A DNA stretch of 24,430 nucleotides from Opitutaceae bacterium. GTDB taxonomy: Bacteria; Verrucomicrobiota; Verrucomicrobiia; Opitutales; Opitutaceae. The stretch covers positions 1 to 24,430 of the forward strand of contig JADJTK010000042.1 in NCBI GenBank assembly GCA_016711225.1, in the 5' to 3' direction. Made by a program: the position numbers and the translations under genes. Shown here one piece after another: positions 1 to 6,740 of the stretch (position 1 is the stretch's first letter; each line of letters opens with the position of its first letter). The notes under the pieces are model-generated. The model saw nothing but the letters and a program-made list of their open reading frames with translations, was not told the origin of the DNA and did not search any database.

Positions 1-1
1 C

Positions 2-148
2 GCCGCCGAGGGCTCCGCGCAATTTCGCCTCTTCAAAGTCAGGGACCTGGAGGGCTCCCCGGCCTCGGTCTTTTTCGCCGCTCCACCTTTTCATTCCCCC
101 CGCCAACTGAAGGCGCGGCGCGCCGCCCCGCCACCGTGCGGCGGCTGA
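2..148 (+). CDS. Possible C-terminal tail of a gene entering from the left edge
   Basis: This frame is open from the window edge to a TGA at 146-148 and would encode about 48 residues. The segment 'SAQFRLFKVRD' resembles the 'FFRL' ending common at the C-terminus of secreted verrucomicrobial proteins, but the tail after it is rich in Arg and Pro and looks less convincing. Two other frames on the same strand are also open for more than 100 bases, so GC-driven openness could explain it. No function can be assigned. Confidence 0.25.
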   Translation, partial: AAEGSAQFRLFKVRDLEGSPASVFFAAPPFHSPRQLKARRAAPPPCGG

Positions 149-198
149 GCCGGTCGGCATGATTGAGTTGCGGCTCTGAGACTGGGTCGGGGCCGGTG

Positions 199-291
199 GG
201 TGGAGTCATCCACCTCTTGCTCTGCAGACGACACCGCACGGGGCCCGGTCCCCGTGCTCGTTCTCGAATACGCCTCCGCCATGCGGCGGAG
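199..291 (+). promoter_or_regulatory. Three consecutive hairpins in the leader of the secA-like gene
   Basis: Three perfect inverted repeats follow one another. GGTGGA/TCCACC (199-204/209-214) has a 4-base loop. GCACGGGG/CCCCGTGC (236-243/250-257) has a 6-base loop. CTCCGCC/GGCGGAG (274-280/285-291) has a 4-base loop. They end 76 bases before the chosen start of the SecA-like gene at 368. None has a T-run, so none is a classic intrinsic terminator. They could be a structured mRNA leader, the 3' end of the upstream transcript, or GC-rich chance. The pairing is seen directly; any role is inferred. Confidence 0.4.
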
Positions 292-367
292 CGACCCTTG
301 CCGGCAACCACGCCATAGAACCGCAGCGACAGGCCCTTTGCCTTCCTGCCAGCGACCACACCGTCAG

Positions 368-2995
368 ATGCAATCCCTCCTTTCCCTCTTCTCGAACTTC
401 TCACGCCAGCGTATCCTCAACCGGTACAAGGCGCTGCTTCCCGCCATCCGGCGCCGCCAGGAGGCGCTCAGGGACTCCGATACGGCGGCCCTCACCGCCG
501 CCCTCCTCCAGGCGCCCGAGTTGAACACGGTCGACGCCTGTGCCAACGTCCTCGTCGCTTGCGACCAACTCAAGGGCCGGAGCTTCGAGGTTATGGAGGA
601 GAACCTCACCTGGAGCATCCTCCCCTACGATTCACAGATTCTGGGCGGGCTCGTCCTCTTCCACAATCAGGTTGCCGAGATGGCCACCGGCGAGGGCAAG
701 ACCCTCTCGGCCGTCTTCGCCGCCTACCTCAGCTTTCTCTGCCGGCGGAAGGTTCACGTCATCACGGCCAACGAGTATCTGGCCCAACGCGACTCGATCT
801 GGATGAAGCCGGTCTTCGACCAGCTCGGCTGCACCGTGGGCCTGCTTGCGCCCAAGCAGGCCTTGGCGGAGCGCCAGGCGGCCTATCGATGCGATGTGGT
901 CTATGCCACCTCCTCGGCCCTTATCTTTGATTACCTCGGGGACAACGGAGTGATCACCTCCGCCGAGGAGCGCCTCCAGCAGGGGCGTGATTTCGCCATC
1001 GTGGACGAGGCCGACTCCGTGCTCATCGACGAGGCGCGTACGCCGCTGGTGATCTCCGGCAGGAAGGAATCCGACCTTTCGCTCTACACCACGCTGCACA
1101 AGCCCGTACGTGAGGTGCACAAACTCCAGGCGAAGTATGTGGCGGAGCTTGAGAAGTCGGTCGAGGCGATCATCGGATCGGGCAATCTCGAGCACCCGGA
1201 GCTCGGCCGTGATTGTTATCTGATCCAGCAGGCCGATCCCAACAACCCGCGCCTGCAGGAGTGGCTACAGGTCTCGTCGATTCGCCGCCAGATGGAGAAG
1301 ACCGAGCTGAAAGCGGAATCCAGTTCCCTGGAGGCGGCGAGGCTCCACAACCACGGCTATTATTCGATCAGCCAGAAAGACCAATCGGTTCACCTCTCCG
1401 ATTCCTGTCAGGAGCAGTTTTCCAAACTGCTCGGCCGGTCCCTGGTCATCCCCGACCTGTCAGAACAGATTAACCGTCTGGAACGCACCGAGCTCTCCAC
1501 CGAGGAAAAGGATCGGCAGCGCGAGGCCCTTTCGCTGGAGGTGGACTCCATCGCGGCGCAGCTCAACGCCATCCAGCAACTCATCAAGGCCTACGCTTTG
1601 TTTCGCCGGGACGTCGAATACATCGTGCGCGATTCCGCGATCGTTCTGGTCGACACCAACACGGGGCGACTCATGCCCGACCGGATGCTCAACGACGGCC
1701 TGCACCAGGCCATCGAGTTGAAGGAGCGCCTGCGCATGTCGCCCGAATCCCAAGTCCTCGCCGAGACCTCCATTCAAAACTACATCCGGCAATACAAGTA
1801 CCTGGGGGGCATGACCGGAACGGCGCGCATCGATGCGGACGAGTTTCTCGCCACCTACAAGCTCGACGTGATCCCGATTGCGCCGCACCGAAAATGCATC
1901 CGCATCCATCACCCGGATCTGCAGTTTATGAGCCAGGCCGCGAAGGTGAAGAAGATCGTGGCCGACATCCAGCAGGTGCATGCGCAGGGGCGGCCCATCC
2001 TGCTAGGGACCTCTTCCGTGCAGGAGTCCGAGCTCATGAGTTCACGGCTCAGGGCGGTGGGGCTGGCGCACACCGTGCTCAACGCCAAGAACCATGCGAA
2101 GGAGGCCTCCATCATCGCGCAGGCGGGTCAGCAGGGGGCGATCACCATCGCCACCTCGATGGCCGGCCGCGGCACCGACATCAAGTTGTCGAAGGAGAGT
2201 GTGGCGCTCGGCGGTCTTCATATCATTGGCACGACGCGTCATTACCTGCGCCGGCTCGACGAGCAGTTGCTCGGGCGCAGCGCGCGCCAGGGCGATCCCG
2301 GCTCCATCCAGTTCTACATCTCCTTGGAGGACGATCTGCTCAAGGAGGGCCAGGTCCCGGTGGCCCGCTACATGCGGTTCTTCCCGGCGGACGACACCGG
2401 CATCCATCATCTCTTCGTCAACAAGATCATTGAGGATACGCAGGCGAAGTTCTCGGGGAACTATCACGCGTCGCGTAAGCAACTGGTGGCCTTCGACAAC
2501 ATCGTCGCCACGCAGCGCCTGCAAATCTTCGCCATGCGCAACGACATCATCGACGGTGTGCTGTCGATCGAGCACGCCCTCCTGGAGCACCTCACCGAAC
2601 TGAAGGCGGAGGGCCGCTCCGGCCTCGACTGGTTCAAGCACACCTTTCCCATCGGGTTCAAAGAGGAGCCGGCCGACACGCCCGAGGCATTGGTGGAGGT
2701 GTACCGGACAACCATCGAGCAATGCGCCGCCCAGCTTGGCTTCGACAAGAAGCGCTTCGATCAGACGGTGCTGCTGGGCAATCTGGATGAGTCCTGGCGC
2801 GATTACATCACCGCACTGAGCTCGCTCAAGGAAGGCTCCCAGCTGCAGAGCTACGCGCAGACCGACCCCGTCACCGACTTTGGGAACAAGTCGGCCAAGA
2901 TGTTTATCGAGTTTCTGGAGCGCTACCGCAGCTCGGTGTTCAAGCGGGTCTTCCCGACGGTGGCCCAATTGCGGGCCGGGAAGAAGCGTCGCTGA
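368..2995 (+). CDS. Divergent SecA-family preprotein translocase ATPase (accessory SecA-like)
   Basis: SecA drives proteins through the SecYEG channel by ATP hydrolysis at the inner membrane. The 875-residue product keeps the motor core: Walker A 'ATGEGKT' (about 106-112), Walker B 'DEADSVLIDEARTP' (213-226), 'YLGGMTGTA' (477-485), 'SMAGRGTD' (596-603) and the arginine-finger motif 'GRSARQGD' (635-642; usually GRSGRQGD). Residues 231-412, where the preprotein-crosslinking domain lies, are divergent and rich in Glu/Lys/Gln helices. The C-terminal Cys-rich zinc/SecB-binding tail is absent; the protein ends 'RAGKKRR'. The start at 368 was chosen because SecA-like residues begin there, while the upstream extension to 200 has no family character and crosses the leader hairpins. 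It stands alone, without secY or secretion partners. It is probably an additional paralogue rather than the housekeeping SecA, because it is shorter and lacks the tail. The family call is very secure; the paralogue status is inferred. Confidence 0.92.
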   Translation: MQSLLSLFSNFSRQRILNRYKALLPAIRRRQEALRDSDTAALTAALLQAPELNTVDACANVLVACDQLKGRSFEVMEENLTWSILPYDSQILGGLVLFHNQVAEMATGEGKTLSAVFAAYLSFLCRRKVHVITANEYLAQRDSIWMKPVFDQLGCTVGLLAPKQALAERQAAYRCDVVYATSSALIFDYLGDNGVITSAEERLQQGRDFAIVDEADSVLIDEARTPLVISGRKESDLSLYTTLHKPVREVHKLQAKYVAELEKSVEAIIGSGNLEHPELGRDCYLIQQADPNNPRLQEWLQVSSIRRQMEKTELKAESSSLEAARLHNHGYYSISQKDQSVHLSDSCQEQFSKLLGRSLVIPDLSEQINRLERTELSTEEKDRQREALSLEVDSIAAQLNAIQQLIKAYALFRRDVEYIVRDSAIVLVDTNTGRLMPDRMLNDGLHQAIELKERLRMSPESQVLAETSIQNYIRQYKYLGGMTGTARIDADEFLATYKLDVIPIAPHRKCIRIHHPDLQFMSQAAKVKKIVADIQQVHAQGRPILLGTSSVQESELMSSRLRAVGLAHTVLNAKNHAKEASIIAQAGQQGAITIATSMAGRGTDIKLSKESVALGGLHIIGTTRHYLRRLDEQLLGRSARQGDPGSIQFYISLEDDLLKEGQVPVARYMRFFPADDTGIHHLFVNKIIEDTQAKFSGNYHASRKQLVAFDNIVATQRLQIFAMRNDIIDGVLSIEHALLEHLTELKAEGRSGLDWFKHTFPIGFKEEPADTPEALVEVYRTTIEQCAAQLGFDKKRFDQTVLLGNLDESWRDYITALSSLKEGSQLQSYAQTDPVTDFGNKSAKMFIEFLERYRSSVFKRVFPTVAQLRAGKKRR

Positions 2996-3025
2996 GGCCC
3001 GGTCAGCCATTCAACGGTGGAGCGC

Positions 3026-3041
3026 CGCGGCAATTGCCGCG
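3026..3041. terminator. 16-base perfect palindrome just after the secA-like gene
   Basis: CGCGGCAATTGCCGCG is fully self-complementary and lies 31 bases after the SecA-like stop. A looser stem, GACCCC/GGGGTC (3041-3046/3049-3054), follows immediately. There is no T-run, so termination would need help from a factor or from the structure itself. It could also be a protein-binding site. The symmetry is seen; the role is inferred from position. Confidence 0.3.
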
Positions 3042-3061
3042 ACCCCGGGGGGTCGGCTTCG

Positions 3062-3336
3062 TCAGTCCTGCCAGTTCTCGACCTTGAGTCCGGGGACGCG
3101 CTCGAAGATCACGGGGCGCGCGGAAGATCGGGTGTGGTGTGCGGCGCCACGTCGGCCAAGTCCGGGCAGGAGCCTGCCAGGGCGATGAACCGGCGACGCC
3201 TTTGTTCGAAGTCGGCATTAAGCGGCTCGAGTAGAATTCCCCCCGAAGGCGTCTCGCGCAGACTCAGGTGAATTCGAGAGGAGAAATGCCGATAGAGAGT
3301 CAGCACTTCCTTCCCAGTGCTTTGCGAGCAACTCAT
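3062..3336 (-). pseudogene. Degenerate VapBC-like toxin-antitoxin remnant
   Basis: On the - strand, one frame from 3336 to 3109 encodes about 75 residues. These include 'IHLSLRETPSGGILLEPL', which resembles the C-terminal strands of an AbrB-fold antitoxin, and 'RRRRFIALAGSCPD'. Immediately after, in another frame, comes 'IFERVPGLKVENWQD' and a stop at 3064-3062. The pattern '(H)FERVPGLKVENW' is the characteristic last strand of VapC PIN-domain ribonucleases. The whole catalytic body of a roughly 130-residue PIN toxin is missing between them. The simplest reading is an antitoxin-toxin operon collapsed by an internal deletion. The VapC tail is recognised with good confidence; the antitoxin part is less certain. 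Confidence 0.5.
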
Positions 3337-3350
3337 CCCCTAATTCGCCC

Positions 3351-4277
3351 ATGACCGAAATCGAGATTACCGAGATTCCGCCCCTCAGCCCGGGCGAGCA
3401 GTCGCTGCTGGATTTCCACAGCGTGGTGAACGTGATCAATGTGCTGCACATGGAGCTGGTGATGCTCGGCCTCAATGTGGCCGACGACGAGCGCCTGCTC
3501 GGCCGCAGTGTAGATGCGTGCCTGGGGGTGGTGGATGCGTTGCGCGACCGCGAGAAGGCCCTGGCCCAGGCGGCGCGGGTGGAGGAGTTGGAGCGGCTGG
3601 TGGAGGAGGAGGTGGCCGGATTGCCGGGATGGCCCGCCACGCCCGGCACCGATGCCGCCGCGACGGTGGCCAACATGCGTTCCGTCTTTGCCATTCTGAA
3701 AGTGCGCGCGCGGGAGTTGCTGGCGCGGGCGGCCACGCCGGAGCGCTGGGAGGAGTTCGACGTCGAGCAACTGCGCGCCAACTTCGTGGCGGTCTTTGCG
3801 GCGATCGAGCAGAACAGTAAGGGCCGGTATCGTATCCTCTACAACGCAGCCCAGCAGGGTGTCTCGGACTACTATGTGGATTTCAAGATCGAGGTTCCCA
3901 ACGGCCGGAGCCTTTTCATGCCTCCGGTGTTGCAGGACGTGATGCGTGATCTCATCGCCAACGCCCGCAAGTACACCGTGCCCGGCGGGCACATCACCGC
4001 CGCCTTCTACGAGGATGCCGATGCGATCCGTTTTGTGGTGCGTGACACCGGCCGCGGCATCCCGCCGGAGGAGATCACCAAGGTGGTGGGCTTTGGGATG
4101 CGAGCGAGCAACGTCGGCGAGGTGCGCACGCTCGGCGGCGGGTTCGGGCTGACCAAGGCGTTTCTGGTCACCAAGCAGTTTGGCGGTCGTTTTTGGATCG
4201 CCTCCGCCCCCGGCCAGGGCACGCAGGTGCGGCTGTGGATCCCGCGCCCGGGTGCCGCGGCGGCGGCTAAGAGTTAA
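3351..4277 (+). CDS. Small soluble sensor histidine kinase
   Basis: The 308-residue protein has no membrane segment and is probably cytoplasmic. Residues 15-90 form a helical region with 'LLDFHSVVNVINVLHMEL', where His23 is the candidate phosphorylation site of an atypical dimerisation domain. The C-terminal half is a GHKL ATPase domain: N box 'DLIANARKY' (Asn204), G1 'RDTGRGIP' (231-237), G2 'LGGGFGLTKA' (261-270), and a final 'SAPGQGTQVRLWIP'. There is no PAS, HAMP or receiver domain, and no adjacent response regulator gene. It therefore acts either as an orphan kinase on a distant partner or as a GHKL ATPase. The ATG at 3351 is the first in frame and no clear ribosome binding site precedes it. 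The ATPase domain is certain; assignment of the His is tentative. Confidence 0.85.
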   Translation: MTEIEITEIPPLSPGEQSLLDFHSVVNVINVLHMELVMLGLNVADDERLLGRSVDACLGVVDALRDREKALAQAARVEELERLVEEEVAGLPGWPATPGTDAAATVANMRSVFAILKVRARELLARAATPERWEEFDVEQLRANFVAVFAAIEQNSKGRYRILYNAAQQGVSDYYVDFKIEVPNGRSLFMPPVLQDVMRDLIANARKYTVPGGHITAAFYEDADAIRFVVRDTGRGIPPEEITKVVGFGMRASNVGEVRTLGGGFGLTKAFLVTKQFGGRFWIASAPGQGTQVRLWIPRPGAAAAAKS

Positions 4278-4278
4278 C

Positions 4279-4308
4279 CACTGATGCACACTAATGGGCA
4301 CTAGTGGT
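4279..4308. repeat. Three tandem 10-mers (cactgatgca / cactaatggg / cactagtggt)
   Basis: Directly after the kinase stop, three adjoining decamers share the frame 'cact-atg' or 'cact-gtg'. The outer ends also form an inverted repeat (aaccact at 4276-4282 and agtggtt at 4303-4309). The layout is visible in the sequence. Similar degenerate 'accactgatgaacactgatg' tracts are known to me from intergenic DNA of Verrucomicrobiota and other phyla, but I cannot confirm membership here. It may also serve as the kinase gene's transcript end. Confidence 0.6.
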
Positions 4309-4316
4309 TCGGGCCT

Positions 4317-4348
4317 GTCGCTCCTGCTCCTGCTCTTGCTCCTATTCC
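4317..4348. repeat. Hexamer tract (GAGCAG/GAGCAA units on the - strand)
   Basis: On the + strand this reads as repeated 'ctcctg' and 'ctcttg' units. The 17-mer ctcctgctcttgctcct (4327-4343) recurs exactly, in reverse complement, at 23067-23083. There it lies inside the alkylguanine methyltransferase gene and encodes part of a Pro/Ala linker. Here it lies between genes. Confidence 0.75.
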
Positions 4349-4424
4349 CGATTGTCCGGGACAGGAACCTCGTTCCTTCGTGGCGGCATTTCCGCCCCGC
4401 CGCCGGCTGACGTTCTGGATCTGA

Positions 4425-4445
4425 ATTTCTTTCACCCAAAGAAAT
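4425..4445 (+). promoter_or_regulatory. Hairpin covering the translation-start region of the 61-residue ORF
   Basis: ATTTCTTT (4425-4432) pairs perfectly with AAAGAAAT (4438-4445) around the loop CACCC. The right arm is the only purine-rich sequence upstream of the ATG at 4449, so folding would hide the most likely ribosome contact. The arms are AT-rich in a GC-rich surrounding. The pairing is seen; translational control is inferred. Confidence 0.4.
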
Positions 4446-4448
4446 CCC

Positions 4449-4634
4449 ATGCTAACCTGGGAATCTGAATTCGAAACCGGCGCCGCAGAGGGCGACCACG
4501 ACCACAAGGCGAAGCTGGAGAAGCCCGGCGCGAGCGCCTTGGTCGCTACTCGCGTGCATGGCGAACCCGTGGAGTGGATCAAGAACCACACCATGAAGAT
4601 CGACATGGGCCTGCGCCGTTGTCCCAAGAAGTGA
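4449..4634 (+). CDS. Small protein of unknown function, 61 residues
   Basis: The product starts with an acidic, His-containing stretch ('EFETGAAEGDHDHKAK'). It continues with 'ALVATRVHGEPVEWIKNHTM' and ends in a basic 'GLRRCPKK'. There is no signal peptide or membrane segment. I do not recognise a family. The body reads like a real folded protein rather than the Arg/Ala/Pro-rich output of a shadow frame, and it begins with ATG just after a compact hairpin. It sits between two repeat-rich stretches with no co-directional partner within 800 bases. It could be a small soluble protein or a chance ORF. Confidence 0.5.
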   Translation: MLTWESEFETGAAEGDHDHKAKLEKPGASALVATRVHGEPVEWIKNHTMKIDMGLRRCPKK

Positions 4635-4647
4635 GGCGGGGCTGCCA

Positions 4648-4838
4648 ATTGCGGAGTGTCGGACTGCGGATTGCGGAGTGTTGGCCTGTTGGCCGAAGGG
4701 TAGGGACTTCGGTCCGGGCACCGCTGGCAGGGACGCCTGCGCCACGCCGAAGGGCAGGCGTCCCTACCTGCCCGAGCGACGGCGGCTGAAGGGCTTTGCC
4801 CTCCGGCTCCGGCTCGGAGGCTCGCCCTCCACGCTGCG
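4648..4838. repeat. Composite block of intergenic palindromes (REP-like)
   Basis: Several elements sit side by side. Direct copies of attgcggagtgt occur at 4648-4659 and 4670-4681. A perfect 12-bp stem, AGGGACGCCTGC/GCAGGCGTCCCT (4729-4740/4754-4765), has a 13-base loop. An extra arm, GGTAGGGAC (4699-4707), can pair with the same right side (4760-4768). AGGGC-TTT-GCCCT lies at 4790-4802, followed by a tract built from 'ccggctcc' and 'ggctcgccctcc'. No coding frame is plausible. 'GTAGGGACGCCTGC' stems of this kind recur, from general knowledge, between genes in Opitutaceae-like genomes; copy number here cannot be tested. Confidence 0.6.
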
Positions 4839-5373
4839 CTACTTCTCGTCGAGGCGGCGGCGGACGGCCTCCAGCAGCGCGCACACCGCGAAGGGTTTGC
4901 GCAGGAAAGTTGCCGGTCGTGAGCTTGAGGTGGTGGCTCACGATGTCGGCGGGGTAGCCGCTGACGAAGATTGGTCGGATGTCTGGATACTGAGACTGAA
5001 CCCGCTCGGAGAGTTCGCGCCCGTTGACGCCGCCCGGCATGATCAGATCGGTGACGAGCAATTGCACCGAGCCTTGATGTGTGGCTGAGGCGGCGAGAGC
5101 CTCTGCACCGCTGCAGGCGGCGATTACTTGGTAGCCTTGGCGTTCGAGGGCGACCTGCGGTCGTCGGCCTCCGGTCTTGGTGGCCATGGCGGCGTTGACG
5201 CGAATGAAGCGGCTCTCCCGGTCTTTGAAATAGATCGAGTCGGGCAGGTACTCCATCAACGCCTGCAGCAGGATGGGCTCCAGTGCGGGGGGGGCGGGTG
5301 GGCTGGGGGCCGGGTCGGATACGGAGGGGGTGGGCGGCGCGACACTGTCAGGGGAAGAGGGGTGGGCCGTCAT
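4839..5373 (-). pseudogene. Truncated and frameshifted PAS-receiver hybrid kinase remnant
   Basis: The frame starts at 5373 with a Pro/Ser-rich N-terminus. It then shows the beginning of a PAS domain ('LMEYLPDSIYFKDRESRFIR'). After about 30 PAS residues it jumps near 5150 into the middle of a receiver domain: 'LERQGYQVIAACSGAEAL', the phospho-acceptor stretch 'LLVTDLIMPGGVNGRELSE', and 'FVSGYPADIVSHH'. The rest of the PAS, the whole dimerisation and ATPase core, and the receiver's acidic pair are gone. Near 4908-4916 a small indel moves the reading into another frame, where the proper receiver end 'FLRKPFAVCALLEAVRRRLD' runs to a TAG at 4841-4839. Two independent lesions mark this as a dead gene. 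Its receiver resembles that of the hybrid kinase at the right edge of the window. Confidence 0.82.
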
Positions 5374-5491
5374 GTTGGCGGGGAGGGAGGTGTTCTTCTA
5401 TCGGTCGAAATGGGGGAAGCTGAATGGGCGCTGCTGGCCTGCCAGGGGGTGGACTTGACCGCTGCCCTCGCGATCCGCCACCGTGCCGGCG

Positions 5492-6160
5492 ATGACCGCG
5501 TCGAACAAAGGGATCTGGCTGCTGGTGTTGGCGGTGGTGCTGGTGCCGATCCTGCCGTGGATCGTGCTGGGCCCGTGGCTGGAACTGTGGGCCGCGGGAT
5601 TGGTCACCGGTGAGGGCGCGGCCGGGACGTCGCGCGGATGGCTCGCCACCCTGGGCGTGGCGGTGCTGGCCGGTGACAGCTTTCTGCCGATCCCCTCGAC
5701 GCTGGTCATGAGCGGGCTGGGACTGGCGCTGGGCGTGGTACTCGGGGGCGCGGCGGCGGCACTGGGCGTGTTTCTTTCGGGAGCAATCGCGTATCTGGTC
5801 TGCCGACGCTGGGGGGCGGGCATGGCGCGGCGTATCGCCGGCGAGAAAGGTCTGGCCCGGGTGGAGGGGGCGCTGAGTCGCCACGGGCCCCTGCTGATTG
5901 CGGCGACGCGCTCGGTGCCGGTGGTACAGGAGGCGACGGCCTGCCTGGCCGGGGTGGCGCGCATGCCGGCGACGCGCTATTTCAGTGCGCTGGCGTTGGG
6001 ATGCCTGCCCACCGGTTTCGCGTATGCTGCGATTGGGGCCAGCGCCCTGCAAGACCGCTCCTTGGCGGTGGGGTTGAGCGTGGCCTTACCACTGCTGACC
6101 TGGCCCGTTGTCGCCTTGGCGTTGCGGGTCGCGCAGGCATGGCGCGCCGAGAAGCGGTGA
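5492..6160 (+). CDS. DedA / VTT-domain (SNARE-associated) membrane protein
   Basis: The product of about 222 residues has an N-terminal membrane helix ('IWLLVLAVVLVPILPWIVLG'), then 'GDSFLPIPSTLVMSGLGLALG', the reentrant segment typical of DedA/VTT proteins. Hydrophobic helices follow. The second signature, 'ATRSVPVVQEATACLAGVAR' plus 'MPATRYFSALALGCLPTG', carries the conserved Arg and the 'AG..MP...F' pattern. Two more helices end the protein. Family members sit in the inner membrane and support lipid-carrier recycling and envelope homeostasis; the substrate here is unknown. A GTG at 5483 in the same frame is an alternative start, and no ribosome binding site separates the two. The gene stands alone between the dead kinase and the tRNA. 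Confidence 0.85.
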   Translation: MTASNKGIWLLVLAVVLVPILPWIVLGPWLELWAAGLVTGEGAAGTSRGWLATLGVAVLAGDSFLPIPSTLVMSGLGLALGVVLGGAAAALGVFLSGAIAYLVCRRWGAGMARRIAGEKGLARVEGALSRHGPLLIAATRSVPVVQEATACLAGVARMPATRYFSALALGCLPTGFAYAAIGASALQDRSLAVGLSVALPLLTWPVVALALRVAQAWRAEKR

Positions 6161-6202
6161 GCGGAGTGTGCCCGACCGGTGGGCGGGCCTGTTGTCATTC
6201 TC

Positions 6203-6277
6203 TGGAGCCGGCAGTCGGATTCGAACCGACGACCTACAGTTTACAAAACTGTTGCACTACCACTGTGCTATGCCGGC
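6203..6277 (-). tRNA. tRNA-Thr (anticodon TGT)
   Basis: Read on the - strand, the gene has acceptor GCCGGCA paired with TGCCGGC, a D arm GCAC-loop-GTGC, and an anticodon stem ACAGT/ACTGT around loop TTTGTAA (anticodon TGT, reading ACA). The T arm is GTCGG-TTCGAAT-CCGAC, the discriminator is T, and CCA is encoded at 6205-6203. All four stems pair perfectly. The length is 75 bases including CCA. Confidence 0.97.
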
Positions 6278-6740
6278 CTAGAGGGCCGTCGGGCGAACGG
6301 GGAAGACCCAGCCTCGGCGGGTCCGCGTTCAGCCTGACGCTCAAAAAACATCTCACGTACCGGCCCACGTCTACCCGCAGAATCGCGCCGCACAAGGAAA
6401 AGCTTCGATTCAGATGGATCTGGGCGCCGCGGTGCAGGTTCGGAGCGGCGATAGGCAGGCCTCCGGGGTCTCGGGATGCGGTTGCGCTGCGCAGCGCGGC
6501 TTGTGGAGTCTGGTTCCCGCCCGTGCGGGGTGGCGGAGGCGGGCAGGGCCAGCCTGCGGTATCCGCCTGTCTAAAGTAGCAGGCCACGTTTGGGTGGCCA
6601 CGGCGATCGTAAGCGTGGGACGTTCGCTCGGTCGGGTCCGCCTGACTCCTTTCTGCCTCGTACACTCTTGCGCAGCTCTCTTCCGGCTTCCGCGCCTTCG
6701 CGCTTCCCTCCCGCCGGCCATCGGTCCTACAAACGGCTTG
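6278..6740. other. Gene-free spacer with palindromes, upstream of the WYL regulator
   Basis: No frame here looks like protein. It contains a perfect 14-base palindrome, GCGCTGCGCAGCGC (6484-6497). It also has a nested inverted repeat in which GGCGGA (6532-6537) pairs with TCCGCC (6562-6567) and GCAGG (6543-6547) pairs with CCTGC (6553-6557). The promoter of the tRNA (- strand) must lie at its left end and that of the regulator at its right end, but I cannot place either with confidence. Confidence 0.4.

Noticed and set aside
200..367. N-terminal extension of the secA-like protein
   Set aside because: It adds 56 residues with no SecA similarity and would run through all three leader hairpins; the ATG at 368 fits the family start.
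2042..3010. 322-residue open frame on the - strand opposite the secA-like gene
   Set aside because: It is the GC-driven shadow of a highly coding + strand; no domain or signal is visible and SecA motifs lie opposite.
5270..5345. G-rich tract as a possible G-quadruplex regulatory element
   Set aside because: On the - strand it encodes the Pro/Ser-rich N-terminal linker of the dead kinase, which explains the base bias.
6203..6277. tRNA-Thr as an integration (att) site for a mobile element
   Set aside because: No integrase gene and no second copy of the tRNA 3' end is present in the window.
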